Shown piece by piece: positions 8,745 through 17,670 of a DNA stretch of 64,000 bases (positions are counted from its first letter, which is position 1; every line of letters starts with the position of its first letter). Source of the stretch: Desulfopila aestuarii DSM 18488 (GTDB lineage: Bacteria; Desulfobacterota; Desulfobulbia; Desulfobulbales; Desulfocapsaceae). The position numbers and the translations under genes are program-made. The stretch spans positions 124,001 through 188,000 of the forward strand of contig NZ_FRFE01000002.1 in assembly GCF_900143695.1 (NCBI RefSeq). The letters are read 5' to 3'. The notes below the pieces were generated by a model. It saw only the letters and a list, made by a program, of their open reading frames with translations, had not been told where the DNA came from and ran no database searches.

Positions 8745-8945
8745 ATGACATCACTTTTGCACGCAGGCGAAAACGTTCGACACAACAAAAAAGCAGATTG
8801 GGGTATCGGAAAAATTGTTACAGTAGAAAAAGGTGGTACGATCAGGGTTATCTTTGAAGGCAACAAAAACGTATCAATTGCCAAGGGTTCAAAATATCTT
8901 ACTCGAATTCCAACTGTCTCGGAAAAAGAAGGCCCTAAAAAGTAA
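8745..8945 (+). CDS. DUF3553-type small protein
   Basis: A 66-residue protein with GENVRHNKKADWGIGKIVTVEK, the pattern of DUF3553 (a small SH3-like beta domain also found near the C terminus of some UvrD/PcrA helicases and as stand-alone proteins). GGAGG lies about 8 nt before the ATG at 8745. A role in nucleic-acid contact is inferred only from the helicase-associated relatives. It is monocistronic and is followed by a 10-bp perfect hairpin at 8982-9004. Confidence 0.75.
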   Translation: MTSLLHAGENVRHNKKADWGIGKIVTVEKGGTIRVIFEGNKNVSIAKGSKYLTRIPTVSEKEGPKK

Positions 8946-8981
8946 GACCATTCATTACATTATCAAATAGATAGATCATCT

Positions 8982-9004
8982 CCATGCAGTGAAGCACTGC
9001 ATGG
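8982..9004 (+). terminator. Perfect 10-bp hairpin after the DUF3553 gene
   Basis: CCATGCAGTG at 8982-8991 and CACTGCATGG at 8995-9004 are perfect complements around a 3-nt loop. No T tract follows, so it may be a transcript-stabilising hairpin or a weak terminator. Confidence 0.5.
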
Positions 9005-9157
9005 TATCATCCGATTCAGAGCAGCAGAGCCCTCTTTCACTGAGTGAAAAGATTCTTAAAAACCCAGCGAATTGAAAAAATATTGTTGGTTATTGGCTCA
9101 TTCTGTGTTCAGTTCTATGGACTTTACAAAATTGAATAACACATTGGAGGTGTTTTT

Positions 9158-9412
9158 TTGCAAACGGTTGTTAAAAAATGGTTTCGTGACAAGAATTCTG
9201 GATTTCTCGATAACGGAGGCGGTTCAGACATACTGGTTCGCAAGGAAGATCTTGTTGGCTGTGCGTTCCTGAAAGTCGGTGCAGTGGTTGAGTTTGAATG
9301 CCATGTCACCAAACAAGGACTCATTGCCAAGAAAGTTTCCTTATCTCACCAGAAAAAGTTTAACAACGTGAACAAAACCACGAAAGAATTTCGCTTTGGC
9401 GTAATGACCTGA
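9158..9412 (+). CDS. Cold-shock-domain-like protein with TTG start
   Basis: An 84-residue protein. TTG at 9158 is chosen because GGAGG (9146-9150) sits 7 nt upstream and no in-frame ATG precedes the conserved part. VKKWFRDKNSGFLDNGGGSD and ILVRKEDLVG correspond to the two RNA-contact strands of the cold-shock domain, with SGFL in place of the usual KGFGFI, so the aromatic RNP1 motif is degenerate. The C-terminal 20 residues (KKFNNVNKTTKEFRFGVMT) extend beyond the domain. It is likely an RNA chaperone-like protein with altered binding. It belongs to a local cluster of three CSD genes. Confidence 0.75.
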   Translation: MQTVVKKWFRDKNSGFLDNGGGSDILVRKEDLVGCAFLKVGAVVEFECHVTKQGLIAKKVSLSHQKKFNNVNKTTKEFRFGVMT

Positions 9413-9905
9413 GAGATTCACCAGTGCAGGCCACTTCAGGAAATGTGGTAACAATTCACACGACTACAGGAAAAGATACGCGAAATTCAATAGTGATCCT
9501 TCGCGAATTGAGTTGGCACCAGACAAAGATGTGCCCAACGACCTACTGATTCCGTCCAACCTACAGTTATCAGGAAAAACCTTTTAAATCGATTGGATGT
9601 AATACTGTAAGAATTATGCGTGCTTTTCTTTGTAACGACCCGTATTATAGATGCTCTTGGACTTTTCCATGTTATCAACGACAGCGTACGAGAACCGCTT
9701 GAAACGTGTGCCAAAACCAAGACAGGCCACAAGCCCTTTACCTTTACTGTAGAGCTTCCTCTGCCGATTTCGGTAAAAGAGAATCTCTGCAACGATAAGC
9801 TGTTTTGTCTGGACACTCAGACTTCACAAGTCGATGTATCGAATGGTACTTCGGCGGTATAACTCAATGGTTCCGAAGGGACCCGTCACAAAGGAGCGTT
9901 TCAAG
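9413..9905. other. Gene-free leader upstream of the cold-shock gene
   Basis: About 490 bases between two CSD genes. Open frames on both strands (9487-9816 minus, 9620-9862 plus) lack SDs and any family likeness. Cold-shock genes often have long regulatory 5' leaders, so part of this may be untranslated leader; I cannot define a promoter. Confidence 0.35.
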
Positions 9906-10106
9906 ATGGCTGAAGGTACAGTAAAGTGGTTTAACGATGCGAAAGGTTTTGGTTTTATCGAGATGGACGGCGGCAAAGATGTATTTGTTCACCATTCCGC
10001 CATCCAGTCCGATGGTTTCAAATCTCTCAAGGAAGGCGCACGGGTAACCTTCGATGTTGTTGACGGCCCAAAAGGACCTGCTGCAGAGAACGTTGTTCAG
10101 AAGTAA
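9906..10106 (+). CDS. Cold-shock protein (CspA family)
   Basis: A 66-residue protein starting [20 protein letters not shown], with both RNP motifs intact ([19 protein letters not shown]). It is an RNA/ssDNA-binding RNA chaperone of the cytoplasm with the normal CspA length. ATG at 9906 is preceded by AAGGAG about 10 nt upstream; an in-frame upstream ATG would add 24 residues that do not belong to the family. An intrinsic terminator follows at 10131-10160. Confidence 0.95.
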   Translation: MAEGTVKWFNDAKGFGFIEMDGGKDVFVHHSAIQSDGFKSLKEGARVTFDVVDGPKGPAAENVVQK

Positions 10107-10130
10107 TATTGCCTCAAGATTGACCATTCC

Positions 10131-10160
10131 AAAGACCCAGCAAATTGCTGGGTCTTTTTC
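10131..10160 (+). terminator. Intrinsic terminator of the cold-shock gene
   Basis: AAAGACCCAGC at 10131-10141 pairs with GCTGGGTCTTT at 10147-10157 around AAATT. The right arm merges into a run of five Ts (10153-10159 region). It is a classic rho-independent terminator 25 bases after the stop codon. Confidence 0.9.
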
Positions 10161-10225
10161 GTTGATGGACTCGTGAAAAGCCCGATCTACTTCGTTGAAT
10201 TCGAAACATACAAAAGGATGGAAAC

Positions 10226-10369
10226 TTGGCTAAAACAAACTATTCATATGAAAAGCGGCAGAAAGAATTAGCAAAAAAGAAAAAGAAAGAAGAAAAAAAG
10301 CAGAGTAAGCTCGAAAAGCAAAAAGAAACAACCGAGGAAAAGGACATCGTTCGTCCTCAAGAAGATTGA
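10226..10369 (+). CDS. Small lysine-rich protein (47 aa)
   Basis: A 47-codon frame from TTG 10226 to TGA 10367-10369, with AAAGGATG just upstream as SD. The product starts MAKTNYSYEKRQKELAKKKK and is dominated by Lys and Glu. I recall closely similar short basic proteins (xKxNYxYEKRQKELAKKKKKEEK) annotated as hypothetical in many proteobacteria, often near cold-shock genes. The fit to that pattern is why a TTG start and such low complexity are acceptable. A nucleic-acid-binding role is a guess. Confidence 0.7.
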   Translation: MAKTNYSYEKRQKELAKKKKKEEKKQSKLEKQKETTEEKDIVRPQED

Positions 10370-11328
10370 CAGCTTGATGCCCGACTTTTTTTATAACTGA
10401 GAACACTTCGCCAGGATTCTTTTCACAGGAGTCTTTCGGATGCAGGGAATCGTTGCAGGCACGTAGTGCGCAGATTCCCATTTCGAGTGGCTTAAACAAT
10501 TGTACGTTGTTCATAAAGCCTCCTTCTCGTGACCTTAATCCGGTCCACGCGATCGGAGGCTTTTTCATTTTTTTCCGGATCGCCAAACGATTGTCGCTCC
10601 CGACCAAGCAGAAACCCTTCTCAAGGAGATCATCAAAAGTGAGATGAGCATTCATTGAGCACCGTTCATTACACTCTCCCTCTCATTTAGTTCTTCTCAG
10701 CCATCTGGAGCTGAATTTTTCCAATCGACAACCACTATGTGAGATGTCGAATCCTTTGAGCAAAGACCAACTTACTAATTCTTCACAACTTTAGTTGTAG
10801 GGGTAATTGTGAGAATCCTATGAAGAAATGCATAAAAATTGTTGATATGACGTCACAGAACAGCTAGGATCAATCTCTGATATCGAAGAGCAACGGTCGG
10901 GCAGGCCAACTTTTCGCCAGGATTTCTCACAAGCATCGTGCCGATCCAGTTAACATATTGATATGGTAATATTTACCTTCAATATTTCAAAACTGGATAA
11001 AACACGATGCTCGCCGATGACAAGCTGATCCTATCGCACCACCGCTTTCCTTGAAGCAAGAAGCAGGGGTTGGATGGGTTTCGGCTTCGCGTTCAGCGAT
11101 AGACGGCAATCACAACCGATGAGAAATCCTGGCGGGAGTCGGCGACAAAACAACGCCATACCAGCTAATTATCTTTACATATAATTTTACATTCCAAAAG
11201 GAGGTCTTGATCCTGCAGAGTATCTATCTACGAAAATCGACGATATTTCATAGGAGTTCACTGCAACTGAAAACTAAAATTTTGAGGTATACGAAAAGCA
11301 CTTAACCATCAGCACTGAAGGAGTCATC
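10370..11328. other. Gene-free region upstream of hdrA
   Basis: About 960 bases without a convincing gene. A 9-bp inverted repeat AAAGCCTCC (10515-10523) / GGAGGCTTT (10555-10563) followed by Ts may terminate transcription from the Lys-rich gene. A 220-bp palindromic element occupies 10915-11134 (separate entry). The final 190 bases should contain the hdrA promoter and leader; AAGGAG lies 7 nt before the hdrA ATG. A minus-strand frame at 10230-10655 is antisense to the Lys-rich gene and is not called. Confidence 0.5.
10915..11134. repeat. 220-bp nested palindromic element with 15-bp terminal inverted repeats
   Basis: The ends CGCCAGGATTTCTCA (10915-10929) and TGAGAAATCCTGGCG (11120-11134) are perfect inverted repeats of 15 bp. 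Inside, a nested foldback is built from successive matching arms: GCATCGTG 10933-10940 with CACGATGC 11003-11010, ATCCAGTT 10944-10951 with AACTGGAT 10991-10998, ATATTGA 10955-10961 with TCAATAT 10979-10985, and GGTAA 10965-10969 with TTACC 10973-10977 around a 3-nt loop. A second internal pair, CTATCGC 11031-11037 with GCGATAG 11096-11102, closes the right half. No target-site duplication is obvious. It could be a MITE-like element or a structured RNA. Confidence 0.7.
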
Positions 11329-14300
11329 ATGGGATTTGACACAAACAGGAAAAGTGGATCGGTTATGGTTGTAGGAGCTGGTATCGCAGGCATGCAGGCA
11401 TCGCTTGACCTGGCTGAATCCGGCTATCACGTTTACCTGGTAGAAAAATCCGCTGCTATCGGCGGAGTCATGTCGCAACTCGACAAGACCTTTCCGACCA
11501 ACGACTGTGCAATGTGAGTAATCTCACCTAAACTGGTCGAGGTCGGCCGTCACCTGAATGTTGAGCTTCTCACGAATACAGAAATTCTGGGCCTTGAAGG
11601 CGAGCCCGGAAACTTTACCGCTAAAATTCACCAGAACCCACGTTATGTGGACCAGGCAAAGTGCACAAGCTGCGGCGAGTGTGCAAAGGTCTGCCCCGTC
11701 TCTACCACCAACGAGTACAACGAGTTACTCGACTTTCGAAAAGCAATTTTCAAACAATACCCGCAAGCCATTCCAGGCGCATTCGGTATAAGTAAACATG
11801 GTACAGCCCCATGCAAGGCCACCTGCCCTGCCCATGTCAGCATCCAGGGTTTTGTCGCCCTGATCAATGACGGCAGGTACGATGAAGCGTTGAAACTCTT
11901 CAAGGAAGAGCATCCGTTCCCCGGAATCTGTGGTCGGGTCTGTCATCATCCCTGTGAAGGGGAATGTACCCGAGCCCAGGTTGACACCCCCCTGGCAGTT
12001 CGGGAACTGCATCGTTTTCTCGGTGACTATGAAAGGGAAAAAGGCGAGTTTTATCTTCCCGAGATCAAGGCCGAAAAACGCAGCGAGAAGGTAGCAATAA
12101 TCGGCTCTGGCCCTGCTGGTGTCACGGCTGCCTACAGCCTTCTCCAGGAAGGGTATCAGGTCACCATCTTCGAAAAACAGGACGAGCCAGGCGGCATGAT
12201 GCGCTATGGCATCCCCGAATATCGTCTGCCGCGGGATATCCTCGCCGGTGAGATTAAGGTGGTTCAGGATCTTGGCGCCGAACTGAAATGCGGGGTCACG
12301 TTTGGAAAAGACGTTACCCTGGAAAGCCTGAAACAGGATGGTTATTCAGCCGTTTTCCTGGCCATTGGTTTACATAACGGCAGAAAGCTCGGCATCGAAA
12401 ACGAGGATATCGAGGGTGTTCTACAGGGCGTCTCCTTCCTGCGCGATGCCGCCATGGGTAAAAAGGTGGAGCTCGGACGCGAGGTTGTGGTGGTCGGTGG
12501 CGGCAACGTTGCCGTCGACGTCGCCCAGACGGCCAAACGTCTCGGAGCCGAGAACGTTACCCTTATCTGCCTTGAACGTCGCGACGAAATGCCCGCCTGG
12601 GAATATGAGATTATCGAGGCACTGGAAGACGATATCAAGATCGTCAACAGCTTCGGACCCAGAAACTTTTTCATCGACAAGGATAAGCAGCGCGTTTCCG
12701 GTATCGAATTCAATAGCTGCAGCAGGGTCTTTGATGAGAACGGCCGTTTTAATCCGCAATTCGATGAAAGCGTCTGTCAGACCTTCCATTGCGATACGGT
12801 CATCGTGGCCATCGGCCAGAGCGCCAACCTCGACGGCATCAAGGATCAGGGAATAGCCATCTCACGGCCGGGCGGCCTGGAGGCGGACTCTGTAACCCTG
12901 CAGACCCCCATCGATTGGGTTTTTGCTGGCGGCGATGCTTTTTACGGACCGAAATCCGTAGTAGATGCGGTAGCCTGCGGCAAGGAAGCGGCCATTAGCA
13001 TCCATCGCTATATCAACAACATGGATCTGCGGGAAGGACGCGACACAACATGGGAGTTTGTCCGACCCGACATTGAAAACGAAGAGAAAAAGGACCGGGT
13101 CAAGGTCGAATGCCTCCATCCCAATGCTCGCGCTGGCAATTTCCTTGAGGTCGCCAGCGGCTATGACGAAGATGCAGCAAAGCTGGAGGCGAACCGGTGT
13201 CTTTCCTGCGGTCTCTGTTCGGAATGCTACCAGTGTGTTGATGCCTGTCTTGCCGGAGCCATCGACCACTCCATGGTTGCACAAGACAAGGATATTACCG
13301 TTGGCTCAGTGGTCCTCGCCACCGGCGCCAGACCGTATGACCCGACCCCGCTTTCCGAACTCTATCTGTATAAGCAGAATCCCAATGTCCTGACCAGTCT
13401 GGAGTTCGAGCGGATGCTCAGTTCCGGCGGCCCCACCATGGGTCATCTCGTCCGTCCGTCTGATCACGAGGAACCAAAAAAGATCGCCTGGCTCCAGTGT
13501 ATCGGCTCACGGGACACCAATAAATGCGGCAACACCTATTGCTCCTCGGTCTGCTGCATGTATGCGATCAAGGACGCCATGATCGCCAAGGAACATGCCG
13601 GTGGCGATCTCGACGCGGCCATCTTCTATATGGACATCCGCTCCTTCGGCAAAGACTACGAAATGTATTACGACCGGGCCAGGAACCGGGAAGGTATCCG
13701 TTTCGTCAAAGCCAGAATCCATTCGGTCATCGAAAATCCGGAGAACAGAAATCTCATTCTGCGCTTTGCCGATGAAAATGGTGCGATAGTCGAAGAAGAG
13801 TTCGACATGCTCGTGCTCTCCGTTGGCCTTGAGGTCACCGAATCTTCCCTTGAGATGGCAGCAAGGCTGGGTGTCAATGTCAATAAACATAAATTCATTG
13901 AAAGCGAGCCCTTTACGCCCCTTGCCACATCACGACCGGGTGTTTTCACCTGCGGCACCTTCCAGGGACCAAAGGATATCCCCTCCTCTGTAACCGAAGC
14001 CAGCGCCGCCGCCGGTCTTGCAGGTTGTCAGATTGCCGAGGCCCGGGGGACCGATACCAAAACCCTGGTGATTCCGGAAGAGATTGACATCTCCGGCCAG
14101 GAACCGCGTGTCGGTGTCTTTATCTGTAACTGCGGCACCAATATCGCCGGTGTCGTTGATGTTCCCGGCCTGCAGGAGTACGCAGCAACCCTGCCGGGAG
14201 TCGTCTTCACCGACAACAACCTCTTCACCTGCAGCCAGGACACTCAGGGCAAGATCAAGGACAAGATCCTCGAAGAGAAACTCAATCGAGTGGTTGTCGC

Positions 14301-15774
14301 TTCCTGCAGTCCCAAAACCCATGCCCCCATGTTCATGGAGACCCTGGAAGCATGCGGCCTGAACAGATACCTCTTTGAAATGGCCAATATCAGGAACCAG
14401 GACTCCTGGGTTCATGCCAACAATCCTGAACTTGCCACGGCAAAGGCTAAAGATCTGGTCCGTATGGCCGTCGCCCGTGCTATTACGTTGAAACCGCTGC
14501 ATGGCAAGGTTATCCCTGTCAACAAGCGGGCCCTGGTGGTAGGCGGCGGAATCGCCGGCATGAATGCCGCCCTCGATCTTTCACGACAGGGGTTTGAATC
14601 TACCCTGCTTGAGAAAAAGAGCGAACTCGGCGGTATGGGGCGCACCCTGCACCACACCATCGAAGGTGCCGACATCAGATCCTATGTCGGTCAGCTCTCT
14701 GATCAGGTGATTTCAGATGAGAAGATAACCGTTCTCACCGATTCGGAAATCGTCGATTTCGAAGGTTTCCAGGGCAACTTCAAGACTGTGGTTCGGGCAA
14801 ACGGCCAGGAACAACCGCAGGAAATCCAGCACGGTGTTATCATCGTCGCCACCGGCGCAGGTGAATACACCCCGAAGGAATTCCTCTACGGGGAAGACAA
14901 TCGCGTGCTCACCCAGACCCAACTGGGCGACAGGCTGGAGGAAAAAGGCGCCGCTGATCTGGATTCTGTGGTCATGATCCAGTGTGTCGGCTCCCGTAAC
15001 GACGAACGACCCAATTGTTCGAGGATCTGCTGTCAGTCGGCGGTGAAAAACGCACTCGCCATCAAGAAAAGCAATCCGGACACCCAGGTGTATATCCTCT
15101 ATCGCGACATGCGTATGTATGGCCTCCTGGAAGATTATTACACCGAAGCACGAAGGCAGGGTGTCATCTTCGTGAGGTATCAGAAAGACAACCCACCAGT
15201 CGCCGAACCATCCGATGAAGGCATTCTGGTAACGGTCAAGGACCATGTCCTGCAACGGGATATCGAGATCCGGTCTGACATCCTGGCACTTTCCGCAGGC
15301 GTGCAGCCGATCGGCTCGGAAGAGATTGGCAGGAAGATGAAGCTGAATGCCAATTCCGAAGGGTATTTCCTCGAGGCTCACGTCAAGCTGCGACCGGTCG
15401 ATATGGCAAGCGACGGTGTCTTCCTCTGTGGTACCGCCCATGGCCCGAAACTGATTTCAGAGACCATCGTTCAGGCCAATGCCGCGGCATCACGCGCTGT
15501 CACCTTCCTCTCCAAAGACCAGATCAAACTGTCAGCCATCAAGGCTCAGGTGTTCCCGGATCACTGCGTCAAGTGTCTGACTTGTGTCCGGTCCTGCCCG
15601 TTTGAGGTTCCGCAATTCAATGCGGAGGCAGGAGAGATTGTTATTGATCCTGCACTTTGTCAGGGTTGTGGTGTCTGTGCCTGCGTCTGCCCACGACAGA
15701 CCATCAACCTCAACAACTACGAAGACGACCAGATCACATGCGAGATTGAAACTTTGCTTGCGGGAGGAATGTAA
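11329..15774 (+). CDS. hdrA: Selenocysteine-containing double HdrA with inserted GltD-like NAD(P)H domain
   Basis: A 1481-residue flavin/Fe-S protein, read through an in-frame TGA (11515-11517) as Sec63. The junction [18 protein letters not shown] matches the HdrA motif where other members have Cys, and the frame stays open for 1,400 further codons. Domains in order: HdrA FAD domain (GAGIAG 16-21); ferredoxin motif [12 protein letters not shown] (112-123); GltD-like part with [12 protein letters not shown] site GSGPAG (259-264) and NAD(P)H site GGGNVA (390-395); Cys-rich [13 protein letters not shown] (about 624-636); then a complete second HdrA ([16 protein letters not shown] 1072-1077) ending in two ferredoxin motifs. 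HdrA is the electron-bifurcating flavoprotein of Hdr complexes in the cytoplasm. AAGGAG lies before the ATG. It overlaps mvhD by 1 nt. The size, duplication and insertion are unusual for HdrA. Confidence 0.93.
11518..11548 (+). promoter_or_regulatory. Candidate bacterial SECIS of hdrA
   Basis: Seventeen bases after the TGA, GGTC (11535-11538) can pair with GGCC (11545-11548) around GAGGTC, extended by a T-G wobble. Position and a G-bearing short loop fit the bacterial SECIS that recruits SelB. The stem is short with wobbles, so support is moderate; the protein alignment is the stronger argument. Confidence 0.5.
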
Positions 15775-16211
15775 TGGCTGATTTCACACCGACTATTGTG
15801 GCATTTTGTTGCGATTACTGAGGGTACTCAGCTGCGGACCTGGCAGGTTCGATGAGACTGACCTACCCCACCAATATAAAAATACTCCGCGTCCCGTGTA
15901 CCGGCAAAGTAGATGTGATGTACCTGCTCAGATGTTTTCAGGAAGGTGCCGACGGTGTTTTCTGCGTCGGCTGTCTTGAAGGCAACTGTCATTATAATCA
16001 GGGGAATCTCCGCTGCCGTGAACGGGTCGCCCACATCCACGATCTTTTGGAAGAGATCGGCATTGAGGGCGACCGGGTCAGGATGTACAACCTGTCGTCC
16101 GGCGAAGGACCGACCTTTGCCAAATACGCTCAGGAGATGACCGAGCATATACTGTCCCTCGGACCCAATCCGTTGAAGGCGAAAGCCAGGAAGGCCGCTG
16201 CCCCTGCTTAG
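15774..16211 (+). CDS. mvhD: Selenocysteine-containing MvhD/FrhD-type [2Fe-2S] protein
   Basis: A 145-residue homologue of the delta subunit of methyl-viologen-reducing hydrogenase, which passes electrons to HdrA. ATG at 15774 overlaps the hdrA stop (TAATG). An in-frame TGA at 15819-15821 falls in FCCDY-U-GYSAADLAG, exactly where the family has the second Cys of its CxxC-type cluster motif (CNWCSYAGADLAG). Downstream the family motifs continue: ILRVPCTGKVD, GADGVFCVGCLEGNCHY and GN. Sec in MvhD-type proteins is known from methanogens (VhuD) and from deltaproteobacteria. A conventional gene caller would start at the internal ATG 15852 and lose the cluster ligands. In the operon it would bridge HdrA to a partner, here probably MetFV rather than a hydrogenase. 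Confidence 0.93.
15822..15846 (+). promoter_or_regulatory. Candidate bacterial SECIS of mvhD
   Basis: CTGC (15832-15835) pairs with GCAG (15843-15846) around a 7-nt loop GGACCTG, ten bases after the TGA. The loop carries the guanines expected of a bacterial SECIS apex. The stem is only four base pairs, so this is a moderate call. Confidence 0.45.
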
Positions 16212-16285
16212 CACGGCAGCGCAACTGGACCTGAAACCTGAAAGGATGTGTTGAAAATAGCGGCACCCCATAAAAGGAGTCAACT

Positions 16286-17584
16286 ATGTCTGAAGGAGCA
16301 TTAAAAATACGCGGTAAAAAGAAAAGCAGGTTCATGGACACGGTCAAAGGTCTTCTGCCTGAGGGTGGAAATCTTGACATGTGTCTCACCTGCGGAGCCT
16401 GCACTTCCGGCTGCCCGGCAACCGGACTGGAAGGACTGGACCCACGCAAGATGTTGCGCATGGCAGCTCTCGGTATGGATGAGGAGCTGATGGCCTCAAA
16501 CTGGCCGTGGATGTGTACCATGTGCCAGCGTTGCGTTTATGTCTGCCCGATGAAAATCGACATACCCCAGCTGGTCTTTAACCTGCGAGCCAGCAGACCT
16601 CGCGAGGAACGCCCGAAAGGTATCCTGGGCTCATGCGATATGGCGCTTCGCAACGATACCTGCAGCGCCATGGGTGCCTCGGAAGAGGACTGGCGTTTCG
16701 TGGTTGAAGACGTTGCCCAGGAGGTTCGCGACATGCAGCCAGGTTTTGAAGCGCTGCAGGCACCAATGGACAAGCAAGGTTCATTCTTCTACCTCAACCA
16801 GAACTCAAGAGAGCCGGTGACCGAACCCGATGAGATGATCCCGCTCTGGAAAATCTTAAACAAGGTGGGAGCCGACTGGACGTACGGTTCCAAAGGATGG
16901 GCAGCGGAAAACTACTGCCTCTTTCTCGCCGACAACAAGAGTTGGGAGCATATTATCCGGGTCAAGGCCAAAGCTGTAGACGACCTGGGCTGTAAGGTGT
17001 GGCTCAACACGGAATGAGGACACGAACTCTTCGCAGTCCGGGCCGGACTGAAAAAATTCAACATTCCTCACAACTTCGAGATTGCCAGCATTATTCAGTA
17101 TTACGCGAGATGGATCCGGGAAGGAAGACTGCCGGTAAGCTCCGACTGGAACAAGGACCTGAAGATCACCTTCACCGTTCAGGATCCCTGCCAGCTGGTC
17201 AGAAAGTCTTTTGGTGACCCTGTGGCCGATGATCTGCGCTATGTGGTCAAAAAGGTTGTCGGCGAAGAAAACTTCATCGACATGACACCCAACAAATCCA
17301 ACAACTACTGTTGCGGCGGTGGCGGTGGCTTTCTGCAGTCGGGATTCCCAGATGCCCGTCGGGAATATGGCCGGCTGAAAGCCGAGCAGATCCAGGCTAC
17401 CGGGGCTCAGTATGCCATCACGCCATGTCACAACTGTCATGCCCAGATCCATGATCTGTGCGAGCATTACGGTGGCCATTGGCACACGTTACATCTCTGG
17501 ACCCTTATCTGCCTGTCGATGGGTATGCTGGGTGAAAACGAAAGAGTGTACCTCGGGCCGGATCTTGCAGAAGTCGGTCTTTAG
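16286..17584 (+). CDS. Selenocysteine-containing HdrC-HdrB-type (HdrD-like) Fe-S/CCG protein
   Basis: A 432-residue protein after reading TGA 17015-17017 as Sec244. Residues about 32-85 are an HdrC-like double [4Fe-4S] domain (CLTCGACTSGCP, CTMCQRCVYVCP). The C-terminal half carries cysteine-rich CCG-domain motifs: VWLNTE-U-GHELFAVRAG, where relatives have NTECGH, then VQDPCQLVRK, NNYCCGGGGGFL and TPCHNCHAQ. CCG domains of HdrB bind the non-cubane [4Fe-4S] clusters of the disulfide-reducing site, so the fusion covers HdrC plus HdrB functions (HdrD/TmcB-like architecture). AAAGGAG precedes the ATG. A 7-bp hairpin starts 16 nt after the TGA. It belongs to the same operon as hdrA-mvhD; substrate may be the MetFV partner rather than a heterodisulfide. 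Confidence 0.92.
17018..17050 (+). promoter_or_regulatory. Strong bacterial SECIS candidate of the HdrCB-like gene
   Basis: CAGTCC (17034-17039) and GGACTG (17045-17050) are perfect complements around GGGCC; a seventh pair can form, leaving GGC as apical loop. It begins 16 nt after the TGA at 17015. Distance, stem strength and G-rich apex fit bacterial SECIS elements well. This is the best of the three in the operon. Confidence 0.75.
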
Positions 17585-17636
17585 TGCCTTCCAGTTTTTT
17601 TCTTGCTTTTTTGCAAGAAAAAACTGTCTTAAGGCA
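17585..17636 (+). other. Large imperfect hairpin directly after the HdrCB-like gene
   Basis: TGCCTT (17585-17590) pairs with AAGGCA (17631-17636), and inside it the arm CAGTTTTTTTCTTGC pairs with GCAAGAAAAAACTG with one bulge around a T-rich loop. It starts at the stop codon. It could be a partial terminator, attenuator or processing site that sets the ratio of Hdr to Met proteins. No clean T tract follows. Confidence 0.5.
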
Positions 17637-17670
17637 GTTATACCCCCTCGTGGGGTGCTAGTATTTGCCT

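Noticed and set aside
10230-10655. Minus-strand 141-codon open frame
   Set aside because: It runs antisense through the Lys-rich gene and the terminator-like repeat, with poly-Phe/Leu arising from the complementary Lys codons.
10915-11134. Retron msr-msd element
   Set aside because: The terminal repeats resemble a1/a2, but no reverse transcriptase gene lies nearby and no msr-like branching guanosine context is recognised.
14713-15441. Long minus-strand open frame (242 codons) opposite hdrA, and several others at 12342-14502
   Set aside because: They are antisense shadows of a GC-rich coding sequence; no SD, no motif, and the plus-strand frame is certain.
11515-17017. Three premature stops in hdrA, mvhD and hdrCB as pseudogenes or sequencing errors
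   Set aside because: All three are TGA, all three fall exactly on a conserved Cys column, the frames continue intact, and hairpins follow. Independent decay would not give this.
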